64,000 bases of DNA from an uncultured Planctomycetota bacterium. GTDB lineage: Bacteria; Planctomycetota; Brocadiia; CAIUPP01. The stretch spans positions 1 to 64,000 of the forward strand of contig CAIUPP010000121.1 of assembly GCA_903901045.1 (NCBI GenBank). The letters are read 5' to 3'. Within the stretch, counting starts at the first letter, position 1; each line of letters starts with the position of its first letter. This document shows positions 1 to 10,026 of the stretch, one piece after another. The position numbers and the translations under genes were made by a program. The notes under the pieces are model-generated. The model saw only the letters and a program-made list of their open reading frames with translations, was not told the origin of the DNA and searched no databases.

Positions 1-66
1 AAGGGCCCACTGGAATCACAAGCCATACCCTTACTTGCGGAATCGGGGAAAGCAAGTGTCCAAGAT

Positions 67-1038
67 ATGGCAGAGCGAACCCCCTTGGGGCAGAAGAACA
101 TGGGCTGGACTACAGGCTGTGGCATTATTCTGGCCATATTTGCTGCCGCGTTCATCGTTTTCTCCGCTTTGGCGATTGCGCATGGTGGAATCGGGAGTAA
201 GAACGACACCCTGACGTCGCTCTGGTATCTGGCGAACAGGAGCGGTGATTTTTCTATGCACCACCCCGCTCTGACGGCTTGCGTGATGGCAGTGTGTTTT
301 CTATTATTTGGCGTAAGCATTGTAGTCCGGGACCTCAAGCGGAATAGGCGCGCTGCACATGGCAAGGCGTTGCCAACGCCACAAGTGGAGCAGTCATGTG
401 CGAATGCGGCGGCCAGCCCGAAAAAGAAGGGGGCTACCTCCAAGGACGCGCTTTTTGTGTGTCTCCTCTTACTCGTTTCGTTGGTGGCCTGGCATGTGGT
501 AAGGGCGTACAGGACCAAGGGGACGAAGTCGGAGAGCAAGATTGGGGTCTCATACGATACCAAGGGGACAAAGTCGGAGTACACGATTGGGGTCTCATAC
601 GATCAGGTGATGGCGTATTTGGACAAGTTCGTGAGCATGGAGAAGATCGGTCCGTTCCGCGGGGATACGTGTGACAAGTACGTAGGCAGTACGTCTGACC
701 ACTTGGCAATATTGAGCGTAAGCGGCAGCAAGCGCAACATATCCCGAGCATCTTTCTCTTTTTTCTTAACCACCGATCTTGAGGCTTCCGAGAGAAACTG
801 TCTCCTGCTTTGTAGGTTTCGCAAGAACATTGCTCCAGAGTGGAACGATGATTGGTTGTTGGCCGCCCTCAACCGTGCTATATCTGCGGATGCGCTTTCA
901 AGGACCCCGCCCAAAACCACAGAACCCAAAGAGAGAACCATAGTGGGAGACAAGTTAGTTGAGTTCTCGACGGTCGCTAGTCCAAACATTTTTATGGTTA
1001 CAGTGAGCGTAAAGCACAAGCTCGATTCCACGCAGTGA
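67..1038 (+). CDS. hypothetical protein with N-terminal TM helices and an internal tandem 15-aa duplication
   Basis: Long ORF; hydrophobic segments IILAIFAAAFIVFSALAIA and ALFVCLLLLVSLVAWHVV; duplicated TKGTKSE(S/Y)(K/T)IGVSYD. Confidence 0.6.
   Translation: MAERTPLGQKNMGWTTGCGIILAIFAAAFIVFSALAIAHGGIGSKNDTLTSLWYLANRSGDFSMHHPALTACVMAVCFLLFGVSIVVRDLKRNRRAAHGKALPTPQVEQSCANAAASPKKKGATSKDALFVCLLLLVSLVAWHVVRAYRTKGTKSESKIGVSYDTKGTKSEYTIGVSYDQVMAYLDKFVSMEKIGPFRGDTCDKYVGSTSDHLAILSVSGSKRNISRASFSFFLTTDLEASERNCLLLCRFRKNIAPEWNDDWLLAALNRAISADALSRTPPKTTEPKERTIVGDKLVEFSTVASPNIFMVTVSVKHKLDSTQ
514..603 (+). repeat. 2 x 45-bp in-frame tandem repeat
   Basis: ACCAAGGGGACGAAGTCGGAGAGCAAGATTGGGGTCTCATACGAT repeated with few substitutions. 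Confidence 0.9.
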
Positions 1039-1410
1039 ACAGGTAAGGTATCGGTCGATTTCAAGTTGCGGCAACGCCCTTTGAATGTCGTGGCATGACA
1101 TTCCCCGCACGACAGGGAAAAATCGTTGGGGTCAGGGGCGTTCCGCGCATTATAATTCACAAAGGATGTTGCCGATGAAAAAGTCCTCCTAATAATGGGG
1201 GACAGCCACCTATTCTTGTAAGCCTCTCCCTGGCTTCCATGAACCCACTTCCGTGCTAGATACTCTTCGGCGTCATCGTCATTCACATCGACGTGAAAAG
1301 AGGGTAGCAATGAATCGCAGGAAGATTGTCTTGACGCCCAGAAACGCACGGCTAGAATGAAAAGGTAATAGCCCCGACCATTCGGCATTTCTTGCTAAGG
1401 AGATATCACG

Positions 1411-1935
1411 ATGTGCAAGTGCCTATGGGGTTGTGTCCTGGTGTTAGTGCTCGCGCCGTCCGGTTTCGGCGGGACCACCCCGCCACAAAAGTCCCTGACT
1501 CTCCCCTTCGCCACGGACGCTGACTTGGCCGCTTTGAATGGCAGGCAGGACCTGCGTGAACTCAATCTTAAGATGGGCGGGGTGACAGACGCCGGGTTGG
1601 AGTACCTGAAGGAGATGAAGGGCTTGCAGTCGCTCAATCTGTCGGACTGCTTCGACGTAACAGACGCCGGGTTGGAGCACCTGAAGGAGATGAAGGATCT
1701 TCGGTCGCTCAACCTGTTGAATACCCATGTGACAGACGCCGGATTGGCTTACCTGAGAAAGATGAAAGACTTACAGGAACTTGTTCTTACAAACACCCAA
1801 GTGACGGACGACGGGTTGGAGTATCTGAAGGGGATGAAAAGCTTGAAGACGCTCCAGCTGTTCAAAACCAAAGTTACGCGTGGCGGGGCGGCAGCCTTGA
1901 GAGCAGATCTGCCCCACGCAAAGGTTTGGAGATAG
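1411..1935 (+). CDS. leucine-rich repeat protein with signal peptide
   Basis: Repeats of VTDAGLEYLKEMKxLxxLxLxxT; N-terminal hydrophobic MCKCLWGCVLVLVLAPSGFGG. Confidence 0.8.
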   Translation: MCKCLWGCVLVLVLAPSGFGGTTPPQKSLTLPFATDADLAALNGRQDLRELNLKMGGVTDAGLEYLKEMKGLQSLNLSDCFDVTDAGLEHLKEMKDLRSLNLLNTHVTDAGLAYLRKMKDLQELVLTNTQVTDDGLEYLKGMKSLKTLQLFKTKVTRGGAAALRADLPHAKVWR

Positions 1936-2012
1936 CCTCACCCTAACATTGGAGCAGCAAGGGCGTTGATGGCAATAGTGTGTGCGGCGCATTCGGCACA
2001 AAGGGAGGCAAG

Positions 2013-3098
2013 ATGATTGAAACCTTCGTTGCAAGTGTTGGGGATGGTTTGGCTATGGGCATAAAGACGGTAGACTTCTCGACAATCCAGATTGATTGTG
2101 GGACGCAGCAGGACGCTCAGACTGCAGTAAATGTGAGCTTGTGTCGCCTCAGGCCGCGAGTGTTCATTCTGTCACATTTCCACCTGGACCACTACAATGG
2201 CCTCTTCGCGTGGGGACCAGAGAACCCGCCTCTGAGTATCCAAGACGTCTATTTCCCTCGTCTTCCTGACATGGCCGATCAGAAGGAATATGCCAATTGC
2301 ATTCTAGCCTTGAACCGCAGACTTATGGGCGATGATAGCGGTGTTATGGAAGTCGATTTCCGCCGAGCCATAAAGCGCATCAACGGGGGGCGACCATTCC
2401 GCTACTGCCCTTTGAGCAAGGGCGACTCTTTCACGGTTGGCAGCTCAGTCTTTAACGTGCTGTGGCCGCCACCCAAGGTGACTTTAGATGGCGGCGCGAA
2501 TGGAGTATCCAGAGCCATCCAGCTGTTCCACGAAGCGCTGCAAGTGGATGAGCGTCTCAAGCAAGCCTATGAGCAGATTACCTCGTCCGACTTTCATAAT
2601 CCCTATCTCATTCAGGAGGAGGAAGAAGCATGTGGGCAGGTCGAGCCGATTGAGCATGGTGCCGTCATGAAGCCGGTGCACAATGCTCATGAGAGACTGC
2701 CCCTGAAGCTGAAAGCTGCAAATGAAGCACTGAGAAGTGCCGCCAACAAAATGAGCCTCTGCTTTATTGAGGACAACCGATTTCTGTTTATGGGCGACCT
2801 TACCAAAGCGGAAATCCCGTTGTTGGTTCAGGAATTGAAGGTGCTGGGCAGGACTCACTTCTCTGTACTGATCACACCGCACCACGGAACACATTGGCAT
2901 AATAGTCTCAACAACCTTCATTGTCGCTGGGCGTTAAGTTCGGTAGGCCCAAAACTGGTTGGGAAGACTTGGCCGGACTTTAGAAATATTGCGCATGAAC
3001 ATCTTGTAACCCATTTTACCGGCCACATTTGTCTCTCCGCTACCGCGAGGAGAATGTGCCATCCTGGCGAGTCGTGGTCTTGCGGCCGGGAATGGTGA
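2013..3098 (+). CDS. metallo-beta-lactamase fold hydrolase (ComEC-like MBL domain)
   Basis: HFHLDH motif in FILSHFHLDHYNGL, later FMGDL and ITPHHGTH; GGGAGG RBS upstream of ATG 2013. Confidence 0.7.
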   Translation: MIETFVASVGDGLAMGIKTVDFSTIQIDCGTQQDAQTAVNVSLCRLRPRVFILSHFHLDHYNGLFAWGPENPPLSIQDVYFPRLPDMADQKEYANCILALNRRLMGDDSGVMEVDFRRAIKRINGGRPFRYCPLSKGDSFTVGSSVFNVLWPPPKVTLDGGANGVSRAIQLFHEALQVDERLKQAYEQITSSDFHNPYLIQEEEEACGQVEPIEHGAVMKPVHNAHERLPLKLKAANEALRSAANKMSLCFIEDNRFLFMGDLTKAEIPLLVQELKVLGRTHFSVLITPHHGTHWHNSLNNLHCRWALSSVGPKLVGKTWPDFRNIAHEHLVTHFTGHICLSATARRMCHPGESWSCGREW

Positions 3099-3329
3099 CC
3101 AGCGTCGGCCCGTTCTCACGGTCGTTCCTCACGCCATTGGCAAGAACAGTTCATGTATTCGGTTATTGAGCATGTGTAGACGAGGAAGCCCGACGCGTTT
3201 ATATAGTGCATTCAACCCTTTTTTCGCCACTCCGCCTCATCGATGGGGCAGCACTCGCTTCCGTAGCCGCAACCGATTCTTGCCATGATGTTGTTCCTTT
3301 CAATTTACCTATCATTGCTCCAGCTTTCG

Positions 3330-4094
3330 TTAGTCGACATTAATCATCAGGTAGTTCGTAAACAACGTCAAATCGTCTGAACTATAGGGAAAGCCGATGG
3401 GTGTTACCCAGCATGCACAGTAATTTCCCCACAGGCGAACCGTTATGCAGAACCGCCCCTCAGTTGCGGAGTGTTTAGCCATACCCGATTTATGGCGTTC
3501 ATCAGGAGAGCGTGCATTCCAATCGCTCATGGCCATTTCCTGCACTTCCTCTGCCTTCTTCTCAACGGAGGTTCCGCAGGCGACATCGAAGGCGGGTTCG
3601 GTAAGAGGCCACGTTCCTCCTGTTGCATCATCGTTGTCGTCCGGACGCTGGCGAACAAAATATGCAAAAGCCAAATAGTCATTTCCGAATAGATAGCTTT
3701 GCTCTTCCACAACTTGTCCCACCCTGTTCTTCCGGGCGTAGGTCTCGTACCTTATTGGCTCTCCCTTGTAAATGGCAAAAACGTAACTGCCATTCTTGTA
3801 GTCACGAATCGGGACATTGCCACTGGATACCTGCACAAACCCGTATTTCTTCATGGAAGCTCTCACAGACCACATGTTGACCTCACCCAATCCCTTGTTC
3901 ATCCCTATGTTGACCAAAACAACAAGAACCACCAGGATAACAACGGTAATCGAGCAACCTATCAGAAGCCTTCTCCGTCGCTGAGATTTTTTCTTTGGCG
4001 GGGGAGTGGGGGGATTGGATGGTTCTTGGGTCTCAAGCCGTTGTGGTGGCTTCGACTGCCCTATTTGCTCCTCCTTTACGTAGCCTTTAGCCAT
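3330..4094 (-). CDS. hypothetical single-pass membrane protein
   Basis: ORF with basic stretch KKKSQRRRRL followed by TM LLIGCSITVVILVVLVVLV. Confidence 0.5.
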   Translation of the reverse strand: MAKGYVKEEQIGQSKPPQRLETQEPSNPPTPPPKKKSQRRRRLLIGCSITVVILVVLVVLVNIGMNKGLGEVNMWSVRASMKKYGFVQVSSGNVPIRDYKNGSYVFAIYKGEPIRYETYARKNRVGQVVEEQSYLFGNDYLAFAYFVRQRPDDNDDATGGTWPLTEPAFDVACGTSVEKKAEEVQEMAMSDWNARSPDERHKSGMAKHSATEGRFCITVRLWGNYCACWVTPIGFPYSSDDLTLFTNYLMINVD

Positions 4095-4218
4095 AGGAGA
4101 TGCCCTTTGATCATTTCCGCTGCGAGTGCTTGACCTGAGCTGGGGATAAGAATAGCATTTCTGCCAAGGCAGTGAAACAAGCTTTCAGAACGAATGAAGA
4201 GTGTGAGGTGATCGTCTT

Positions 4219-5802
4219 ATGTCAACGAAGACCATAGCGCTTGTGGCGATCGGCGTAATTGTTCTGGTATTAGGGGCTTTTTGGGCTGGCAGCCAGTGGT
4301 CGACGCAAAGAGAGAAAGAATTGCGCCGAGCACCTGAGAGTCCAGAGAAAAGCCAAACGAATCGTCTGAGTATAGAGTCCGCTGCAAAGGAACTCAAAGC
4401 GGTTAGTCAGGCTCCAGAAACGGCCACACGCATTCAGGTTGACGCCCCCCACGAAGAAGCGCCTATCGCAGAACGAGATACGAAGGCAAGGGACCCCCTC
4501 TTTGCCGAAAACACTAACCTGCAACGCCAGGTGGATGACTGCGAAATACGCATTCTAGAACTTCGCAAGGAGCACAAGCTTTTCGAAGTCCTCGGCGAGA
4601 TAACGGACAGGAGCGAGGATAGCCTTATGGTCTGGGGGACAGCCATTCCTGATGACCGTAATGTCAAAGCCTTCGGAACTCTACTTAACAAATCTAGCAT
4701 ATGTATTATGAAGCCTTCTGACGCCGGAATCGTTGGTATGGGTACGTACTATCATGACGAGTGCTACTTCCTGCATAAGTCAAGCGGGGAGAATGCCTTT
4801 GGGGCGCAAGTTCCCGTGTGGGTCTATGGGCGAGATGAACCAGCCGAACTTCGGCGCTGCCAGGAGCAACTCGATGAGATGTTCCCAAAGATTGAAGCGC
4901 TTCGCCATGATTATGTATCCGAAATTGTGAAAGCAAATGGCAGTCTCCCAAAGAATGAACAAGATGCTGTAGCCTCGCTCGAAGCGTTCGGTCACGCGTT
5001 GCGTCGTCTAAGATCAAATCTTTTCCGAGACATCGCCGTTGGAGCATCTCGGACAGCCGCTGAGGAACAAGCGCCACTGGTGGCGACGCTTGGGAAATAC
5101 CTTCTTTTCGCTTTTCCCAAGGACGGAGTCCTAGTGTTGACGGATGACGCCAAAGTGTTGTCGCTGACTTTTATCGTTCGAGCTGACGTCGCATGTGAGT
5201 ATTTTTCATTTCTGAAACAAGCGGGAATGAGGTCGTTCACAACTACACTATCATTGGATGCCCCTCTCGCTCGATACGCTTCAGCCCAATACCAATCCGG
5301 GTGGTCCGGCACATCGTTGCTTTCGTGGTGCACACCAGAACTCAGCGAGGCAACCTATGCAGGAGATGCAGCTGACCCTGATGGGTTCAATATCCTTTTC
5401 CGCACAGACGGCGAAAGAACCGAAATCATGGCTATATCTGTTTTTGACAAGAGCATATCTAACCTAACCATCGCGCCATACGCACACCTCCTGCCGTTGT
5501 CCTATGGCTGGCCTGACATCGACCCGATGACGGGCACACACTGGTCTGACAGCCGTGTACATGTTCAGTTTCTTCGTCGTAAAAATACTGACCCAGATGC
5601 CAAAGCGAAGGCCGACGCGGAAGCCAAGGCAAAGGCCGACGCCAAGGCCAAAGCCGACGCAGATGCGAAAGTGAAGGAGCCTGTCCCATCTGCACCTGAT
5701 AAAGGGCGGCAGATGGTCCCCATTCCCAAGCGAGAACCACCCGTAAAGGATGATCAGCAAAAGAAGCCGGACAACGATGCTTCGGGAGGTATTGGGGCAT
5801 GA
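4219..5802 (+). CDS. hypothetical protein, N-terminal TM, coiled-coil, Ala/Lys/Asp-rich C-terminal tract
   Basis: IALVAIGVIVLVLGAFWAGSQW TM; AKAKADAEAKAKADAKAKADADAK low-complexity tract. Confidence 0.6.
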   Translation: MSTKTIALVAIGVIVLVLGAFWAGSQWSTQREKELRRAPESPEKSQTNRLSIESAAKELKAVSQAPETATRIQVDAPHEEAPIAERDTKARDPLFAENTNLQRQVDDCEIRILELRKEHKLFEVLGEITDRSEDSLMVWGTAIPDDRNVKAFGTLLNKSSICIMKPSDAGIVGMGTYYHDECYFLHKSSGENAFGAQVPVWVYGRDEPAELRRCQEQLDEMFPKIEALRHDYVSEIVKANGSLPKNEQDAVASLEAFGHALRRLRSNLFRDIAVGASRTAAEEQAPLVATLGKYLLFAFPKDGVLVLTDDAKVLSLTFIVRADVACEYFSFLKQAGMRSFTTTLSLDAPLARYASAQYQSGWSGTSLLSWCTPELSEATYAGDAADPDGFNILFRTDGERTEIMAISVFDKSISNLTIAPYAHLLPLSYGWPDIDPMTGTHWSDSRVHVQFLRRKNTDPDAKAKADAEAKAKADAKAKADADAKVKEPVPSAPDKGRQMVPIPKREPPVKDDQQKKPDNDASGGIGA

Positions 5803-5815
5803 GAGAGTAACAGAG

Positions 5816-6130
5816 TTAGGACCCAGGCGGCCTTCCCCTTCTCTTGGGTGAACTGCGCAGCCAGGCATAGAACAGGTCGCGGTCAATTCGAGCATGCATG
5901 TGACCACCGGCTTTGAGGATGAAGTTGGGGCTCTTGCCGGTCTTGCATCTGATCACACTGACGGTGTCTTGGAGCGTCTTGTGGCTCATCCCAATCAGGG
6001 TAGCTGCCTCCCTGACCGTCAAGATGGGCTTGGTGTACGTGCCCATCTGATCGAGGCGTTCTGTAAGATGCTGTAGCATGCCGATGATCTGCTGAAGCGA
6101 CTCCTGAACCTTGGCTAAGTCTTCAGACAT
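5816..6130 (-). CDS. small helix-turn-helix DNA-binding protein (excisionase-like)
   Basis: ILTVREAATLIGMSHKTLQDTV HTH-like segment. Confidence 0.5.
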   Translation of the reverse strand: MSEDLAKVQESLQQIIGMLQHLTERLDQMGTYTKPILTVREAATLIGMSHKTLQDTVSVIRCKTGKSPNFILKAGGHMHARIDRDLFYAWLRSSPKRRGRPPGS

Positions 6131-6163
6131 GGGGGACTCCTCCTGATGGGATCTGATCCGACA

Positions 6164-6355
6164 ATGGACGGCAAACAGCGATCTGCCATTCTACCCGGAG
6201 TTCGGGTTCAGGTTGTGCAGAAACAGGATCAGAGGTCTGGGAAGCTGACTGAAGGAATCGTTCAGGATGTTCTCACCCGTTCCGCAAGTCACCCTCACGG
6301 CATCAAAGTGCGGCTGGTGGGCGGGGTGATCGGCCGTGTAAAGAACGTCGTGTAG
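6164..6355 (+). CDS. YwbE family protein (DUF2196)
   Basis: MDGKQRSAILPGVRVQVVQKQDQRSGKLTEGIVQDVLTRSASHPHGIKVRLVGGVIGRVKNVV matches the recalled YwbE consensus. Confidence 0.8.
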   Translation: MDGKQRSAILPGVRVQVVQKQDQRSGKLTEGIVQDVLTRSASHPHGIKVRLVGGVIGRVKNVV

Positions 6356-6439
6356 TAGGGCATGCCCTGAAGCTGGCAATTCAACCCCGGAATAGCCATA
6401 ATGCCATCGTCCAGTCCCCCTCTCTGAAAGGAGCCTCTC

Positions 6440-6687
6440 ATGCCGAACGTTGCCCAGGTGCTAAGAGAAGAGATCAATCGCCTCGCCAAGAAGCAGGTGA
6501 AGGTGGAGCTGAACGGATACTGAGGCGGCACTGCACCACCATCTTCGAGAATGAGCTTGAGGGCTGGTGTACCGACCCAGAGACGTGGCCTCAGAATCTG
6601 ACCTATGCCGAGTTCAAGAAATGGTTCGACGTGGAGATTCATTCGTTGGTGTTGGACTTGGGGGAGGACGAGATTGAACTCGATTGA
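6440..6687 (+). pseudogene. degenerate small phage-type ORF pair (MPNVAQVLREEINRLAKKQVKVELNGY stop; then out-of-frame ...LRRHCTTIFENELEGWCTDPETWPQNLTYAEFKKWFDVEIHSLVLDLGEDEIELD)
   Basis: Manual translation; two coding-like segments in different frames across a stop at 6521-6523. Confidence 0.4.
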
Positions 6688-6781
6688 CGCAGTTCGGCCA
6701 CAGGCATAGAATCGGACGAGGATTCAGTTCGGTGTTGTCCATTCGCGGCGCAATCAGTTTGAAAGGCACGGGAAAACCGCT

Positions 6782-6961
6782 ATGAAGAACGTGGACATGA
6801 AGGTTGAGGGCAACATCCTGACGATCAAGGTGGACCTGACCAAGGAGTTCGGCCCATCGTCCTCAGGCAAGACGATCATCATCGCCTCCACCGAGGGCAA
6901 TGTGTCCGTCCCCGAGCGGGATGAGAAGGTCGGCCTGAACGTCTATCGCAAGAAGCCCTGA
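6782..6961 (+). CDS. small 59-aa conserved-looking protein, below the ORF-track cutoff
   Basis: MKNVDMKVEGNILTIKVDLTKEFGPSSSGKTIIIASTEGNVSVPERDEKVGLNVYRKKP; uninterrupted 60 codons. Confidence 0.55.
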   Translation: MKNVDMKVEGNILTIKVDLTKEFGPSSSGKTIIIASTEGNVSVPERDEKVGLNVYRKKP

Positions 6962-7452
6962 TGCCGCCGGTGCGGGGGATCGGAATGGACACCGTTTCAG
7001 AGCAAGAGCCATGCCCCGGACAGCCAAGACGAAACCGGTAGAGACGGACCTCTATCCATGCGACGGCTCAGGCTTCTGGGGAGCACTGAGACTTGCGCAT
7101 CCCTAGGATGCTAGCTGACCAACGCCTCGGCGCCGTGATCGGACGCGCCCCGCCAACTTCTTTCGATATTTGGCTGAAAGACTACATCGGTGACAGCCTC
7201 ACGTCAGCCTTGTTCCTTCGGATGAAGCTGGTCCCGGACTGGATCGAACAGCGGCAGGGCCTTCTCCAAGTTCTCCTTCGTCTTCTAGCGCCTCCTTGTG
7301 CTAATGCCGCGCCCGCGGACTTCTGCCTTCCGAGTACATGGATTCTCGGGGCGGGCAGACAGGGTTAGAGCTTTTCAGCCGAGACATACAGTCAGTGGAG
7401 CGGTGTATTCGGACGCTCATTCAAGCCGCATGAATCGAGTGGAAGCTGAACG

Positions 7453-8082
7453 TCAGTGCTGAGGATCGGCGAAGTTGCGATCCGTATCCTCCGGCACTTT
7501 GTTCGCCCTCTTCAATTCCTTTGGAAGAAACACATCGATCTCCTCGTCAGTAAACGTCATGTCCTCCAGTCTCTTCAAAGCATCCTGTGCCCGCCGGTAG
7601 GCGTCAACGGTCGTACTGGGCGCGCCGCTGTAGACTTTGTGTAGGACTTCAATCAACTCATCCCGTTGGTTCTGGAGCGACTCCAGAGGCTTTTCGCACA
7701 TGCGCAAATCTGCCAGTAGTGACAGGTACTTCTCTCGGACGATCCAGAGGTCGTTCGCAGCCTGCTTATGCTTTTGGGCCAGTTCTCCGAGATCGTAGTT
7801 CTTGGTGTAGGCGTTGAGCGCCAAGAGAACCGTCGAGACGATGATCCCTGCAAGCGCGCCATACTTGCCTGCACCAAATACAGCCGCCACAAATCCTCCC
7901 GTCGTTATTGCCGAAAGGATGATCTGCCACAGTTTCACAGTGCGCAGGCGTGCAAGAAGGATGTCGGCACATTTCTCATGCGTCTTGTGCGAATAGACCA
8001 CTCTCCCATAGCATTCTCGCAACTGACCTTCGAGAATTCGGCGGGAATCGGGTGTGTCATCAGTCTGCGAATGTGGGTCCAT
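7453..8082 (-). CDS. SLATT-domain 2TM predicted pore-forming effector
   Basis: Two adjacent TM segments (IILSAITTGGFVAAVFGAGKYGALAGIIVSTVLLALNAY) followed by a long helical region (ELAQKHKQAANDLWIVREKYLSLLADL); downstream of a CD-NTase. Confidence 0.8.
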   Translation of the reverse strand: MDPHSQTDDTPDSRRILEGQLRECYGRVVYSHKTHEKCADILLARLRTVKLWQIILSAITTGGFVAAVFGAGKYGALAGIIVSTVLLALNAYTKNYDLGELAQKHKQAANDLWIVREKYLSLLADLRMCEKPLESLQNQRDELIEVLHKVYSGAPSTTVDAYRRAQDALKRLEDMTFTDEEIDVFLPKELKRANKVPEDTDRNFADPQH

Positions 8083-8150
8083 CTATATCCCTTTCTTCCG
8101 TATCAGCATACTGCGTCGCCTTTCGTGTCCTCTTCCTCATTGTCCCGCAT

Positions 8151-9452
8151 TCAAGCGTTCGCATTTATTGGCACATGGATGCGATCCTTTGCAACCACCA
8201 CGCCATCCTTGATCGCGTAACATTCGACTATGTGGTCGCCCTTGAATTGGGTCGTTTCAGTCTTCCTGTGGCGCCCTTCATCGGGTACGATCTGTCCTCG
8301 AATCTTATTGCGCTTGCGGGCCTCTTCTCCTCTGTTGAGCACCTTCCATTCGATTGAGTAATCGCCCGGCACGTCGATGTAGACAATCTCAAATTCGAGG
8401 GTCTTTTTCGCCAGAAGAGGAATCATCCTAGTTATCATCTCGGTCAAGCGATGCTCCCTAAACCCGTTCTGCTTGACATCACAGTCAATCTTGAGCGTGT
8501 ACCGGATATCAACAGGGTATCGGTCTTCAATGAACTCCTCTGTATCGTCCCATGTCGCTGCGTTGTCAGCAGCGGCGCTCTCCTTGACAATCGCTGTGCT
8601 CGACGGGAAGGCCCGCCCATATATCTTCTTCCATCTATCGTTGACCCCTTTTTGCTCTTCCGCCTCAATTGCCTCAAGAGAGAGACTATATGCCTTCTTT
8701 GCCTTGCGTTGGAACGGCTTCTTGACTTTGACATGCTGTTCACTTCCGGGGGCATCGTAGCGGTCTTGCTCAGGGAGTTCAGACAGATACCCAAAGAGGT
8801 CCCGACTGAGATAGTCGTAGTAGAGGAAGCTCTTCGTGTCGTACTCCGTTGTCGAACCCATGAAGTTATAGCATAGCGTATCGATCAGAAGTCCGCCCAT
8901 TCCTACGCCGTGTTTGTTCTTCCAAGCACGGGCCATTTTGCACAGTCGTTTCAGGTTCGAGTTTTTCTCCGAATCAAGTTTCGAGACAGCTTCCATCTCG
9001 GCGCGTGGCTTGGTGATCTTCCAGCTTCCGTCATTCTTCGTATCGGGGTACTTGAAGGAGCCATCGTCTTGTTCAAAGACGGGTTGGACCTCTACGTGAA
9101 AGTCTGTGTAAGCAACGGCAACGACGAGCCTGTCAACGAGGACTTCAGTTTTTGGATAGCGATTGAGGATCGCCGCCCTGACATCCTGGAGGAGTTTCAG
9201 TTGTTTGCCGTTCTCATAGGTGTCCCATTGGGATTTCGGCATGATATAGAGCATATCCAAGTCAGAAATTCCGTTGATACCGGTGGCTCTTCCAAAGGAC
9301 CCAACCTGGAGAGTGTTGGCTGTCTTGGACTCCGTGTCTCGGAATGCCTTATTCAACGCTGCAGTTAGTTCACCGTATCGCATACTGATTGTCTCAGTGT
9401 TTGCAATCGCGAGATTATCGATGAACTCGGCAAACATTTCTGCTACCGACAC
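8151..9452 (-). CDS. CBASS-type CD-NTase (SMODS nucleotidyltransferase) with C-terminal AGS-C-like sensor domain
   Basis: GSFGRATGINGISDLDMLY (GS...DxD) plus third acidic strand FHVEVQPVF; C-terminal WKVLNRGEEARKRNKIRGQI...ETTQFKGDHIVECYAIKDGVVVAKDRIHVPI. Confidence 0.85.
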   Translation of the reverse strand: MSVAEMFAEFIDNLAIANTETISMRYGELTAALNKAFRDTESKTANTLQVGSFGRATGINGISDLDMLYIMPKSQWDTYENGKQLKLLQDVRAAILNRYPKTEVLVDRLVVAVAYTDFHVEVQPVFEQDDGSFKYPDTKNDGSWKITKPRAEMEAVSKLDSEKNSNLKRLCKMARAWKNKHGVGMGGLLIDTLCYNFMGSTTEYDTKSFLYYDYLSRDLFGYLSELPEQDRYDAPGSEQHVKVKKPFQRKAKKAYSLSLEAIEAEEQKGVNDRWKKIYGRAFPSSTAIVKESAAADNAATWDDTEEFIEDRYPVDIRYTLKIDCDVKQNGFREHRLTEMITRMIPLLAKKTLEFEIVYIDVPGDYSIEWKVLNRGEEARKRNKIRGQIVPDEGRHRKTETTQFKGDHIVECYAIKDGVVVAKDRIHVPINANA

Positions 9453-9660
9453 CTGTGACCTCCTTCAGCGTGATGCATCGTCCACATGATCCGGCGAACG
9501 TGTTAGGAAGCGCTGAACTTATCCAGCTTTAGGCCCTCAACTATTGAAGGAAATAGCGTTCAATACGATGGAATTATGCCTAAGCGTATTGCCAATGTCA
9601 ATTGGGAAACAAGCAGCCGCCCTTGGGGTGCTGCCGGGGGGAAGTGGAAGAGGATCGCAA

Positions 9661-9692
9661 GGGGAAACCGCTGGGGCCTCTGCGGTTTCCCC
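9661..9692. other. perfect 11-bp inverted repeat / hairpin
   Basis: GGGGAAACCGC-TGGGGCCTCT-GCGGTTTCCCC. Confidence 0.8.
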
Positions 9693-9882
9693 TTCAAGAT
9701 TGATCGGGCCGCTTTTGTCCCTTTTCGCCTGTGCGTTGTCCCGCCCTTACCGATGCCCACGCCGACACTCTGCAAGCCGTGAAGCCACATGTCAGACCCG
9801 TGTGGTACCAGTTGCCTGAACTCATCCGCTGTCTCTTTCCCCGCGCACAGACATTGGCCGCGGTCAGGCGCTCTGAAGACTA

Positions 9883-9911
9883 TTGACCCGCATTCGGGGA
9901 GTGGCTATGAT
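9883..9911 (+). promoter_or_regulatory. sigma70-type promoter upstream of the BREX-like operon
   Basis: TTGACC-N17-TATGAT. Confidence 0.65.
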
Positions 9912-10026
9912 GAGCTTGTTTTTAGCCGAACCTATTGGACAGCGGCGGTGGGTTCTCCAGTGAGTCTACGGGTCCAGCGTGGCGTGGCATCGGCCCCACG
10001 CGAACGCCTGGGTGGATGGCAACCAT

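Noticed and set aside
5590-5680. Ala/Lys/Asp repeat tract in the 527-aa protein as a functional repeat array
   Set aside because: Looks like simple low-complexity slippage (GCCAAGGC/GCCGACGC codons), common in Ala/Lys-rich linkers.
7093-7368. 91-aa ORF left of the CBASS-like operon
   Set aside because: No domain, atypical composition, no convincing RBS; probably part of a decayed region.
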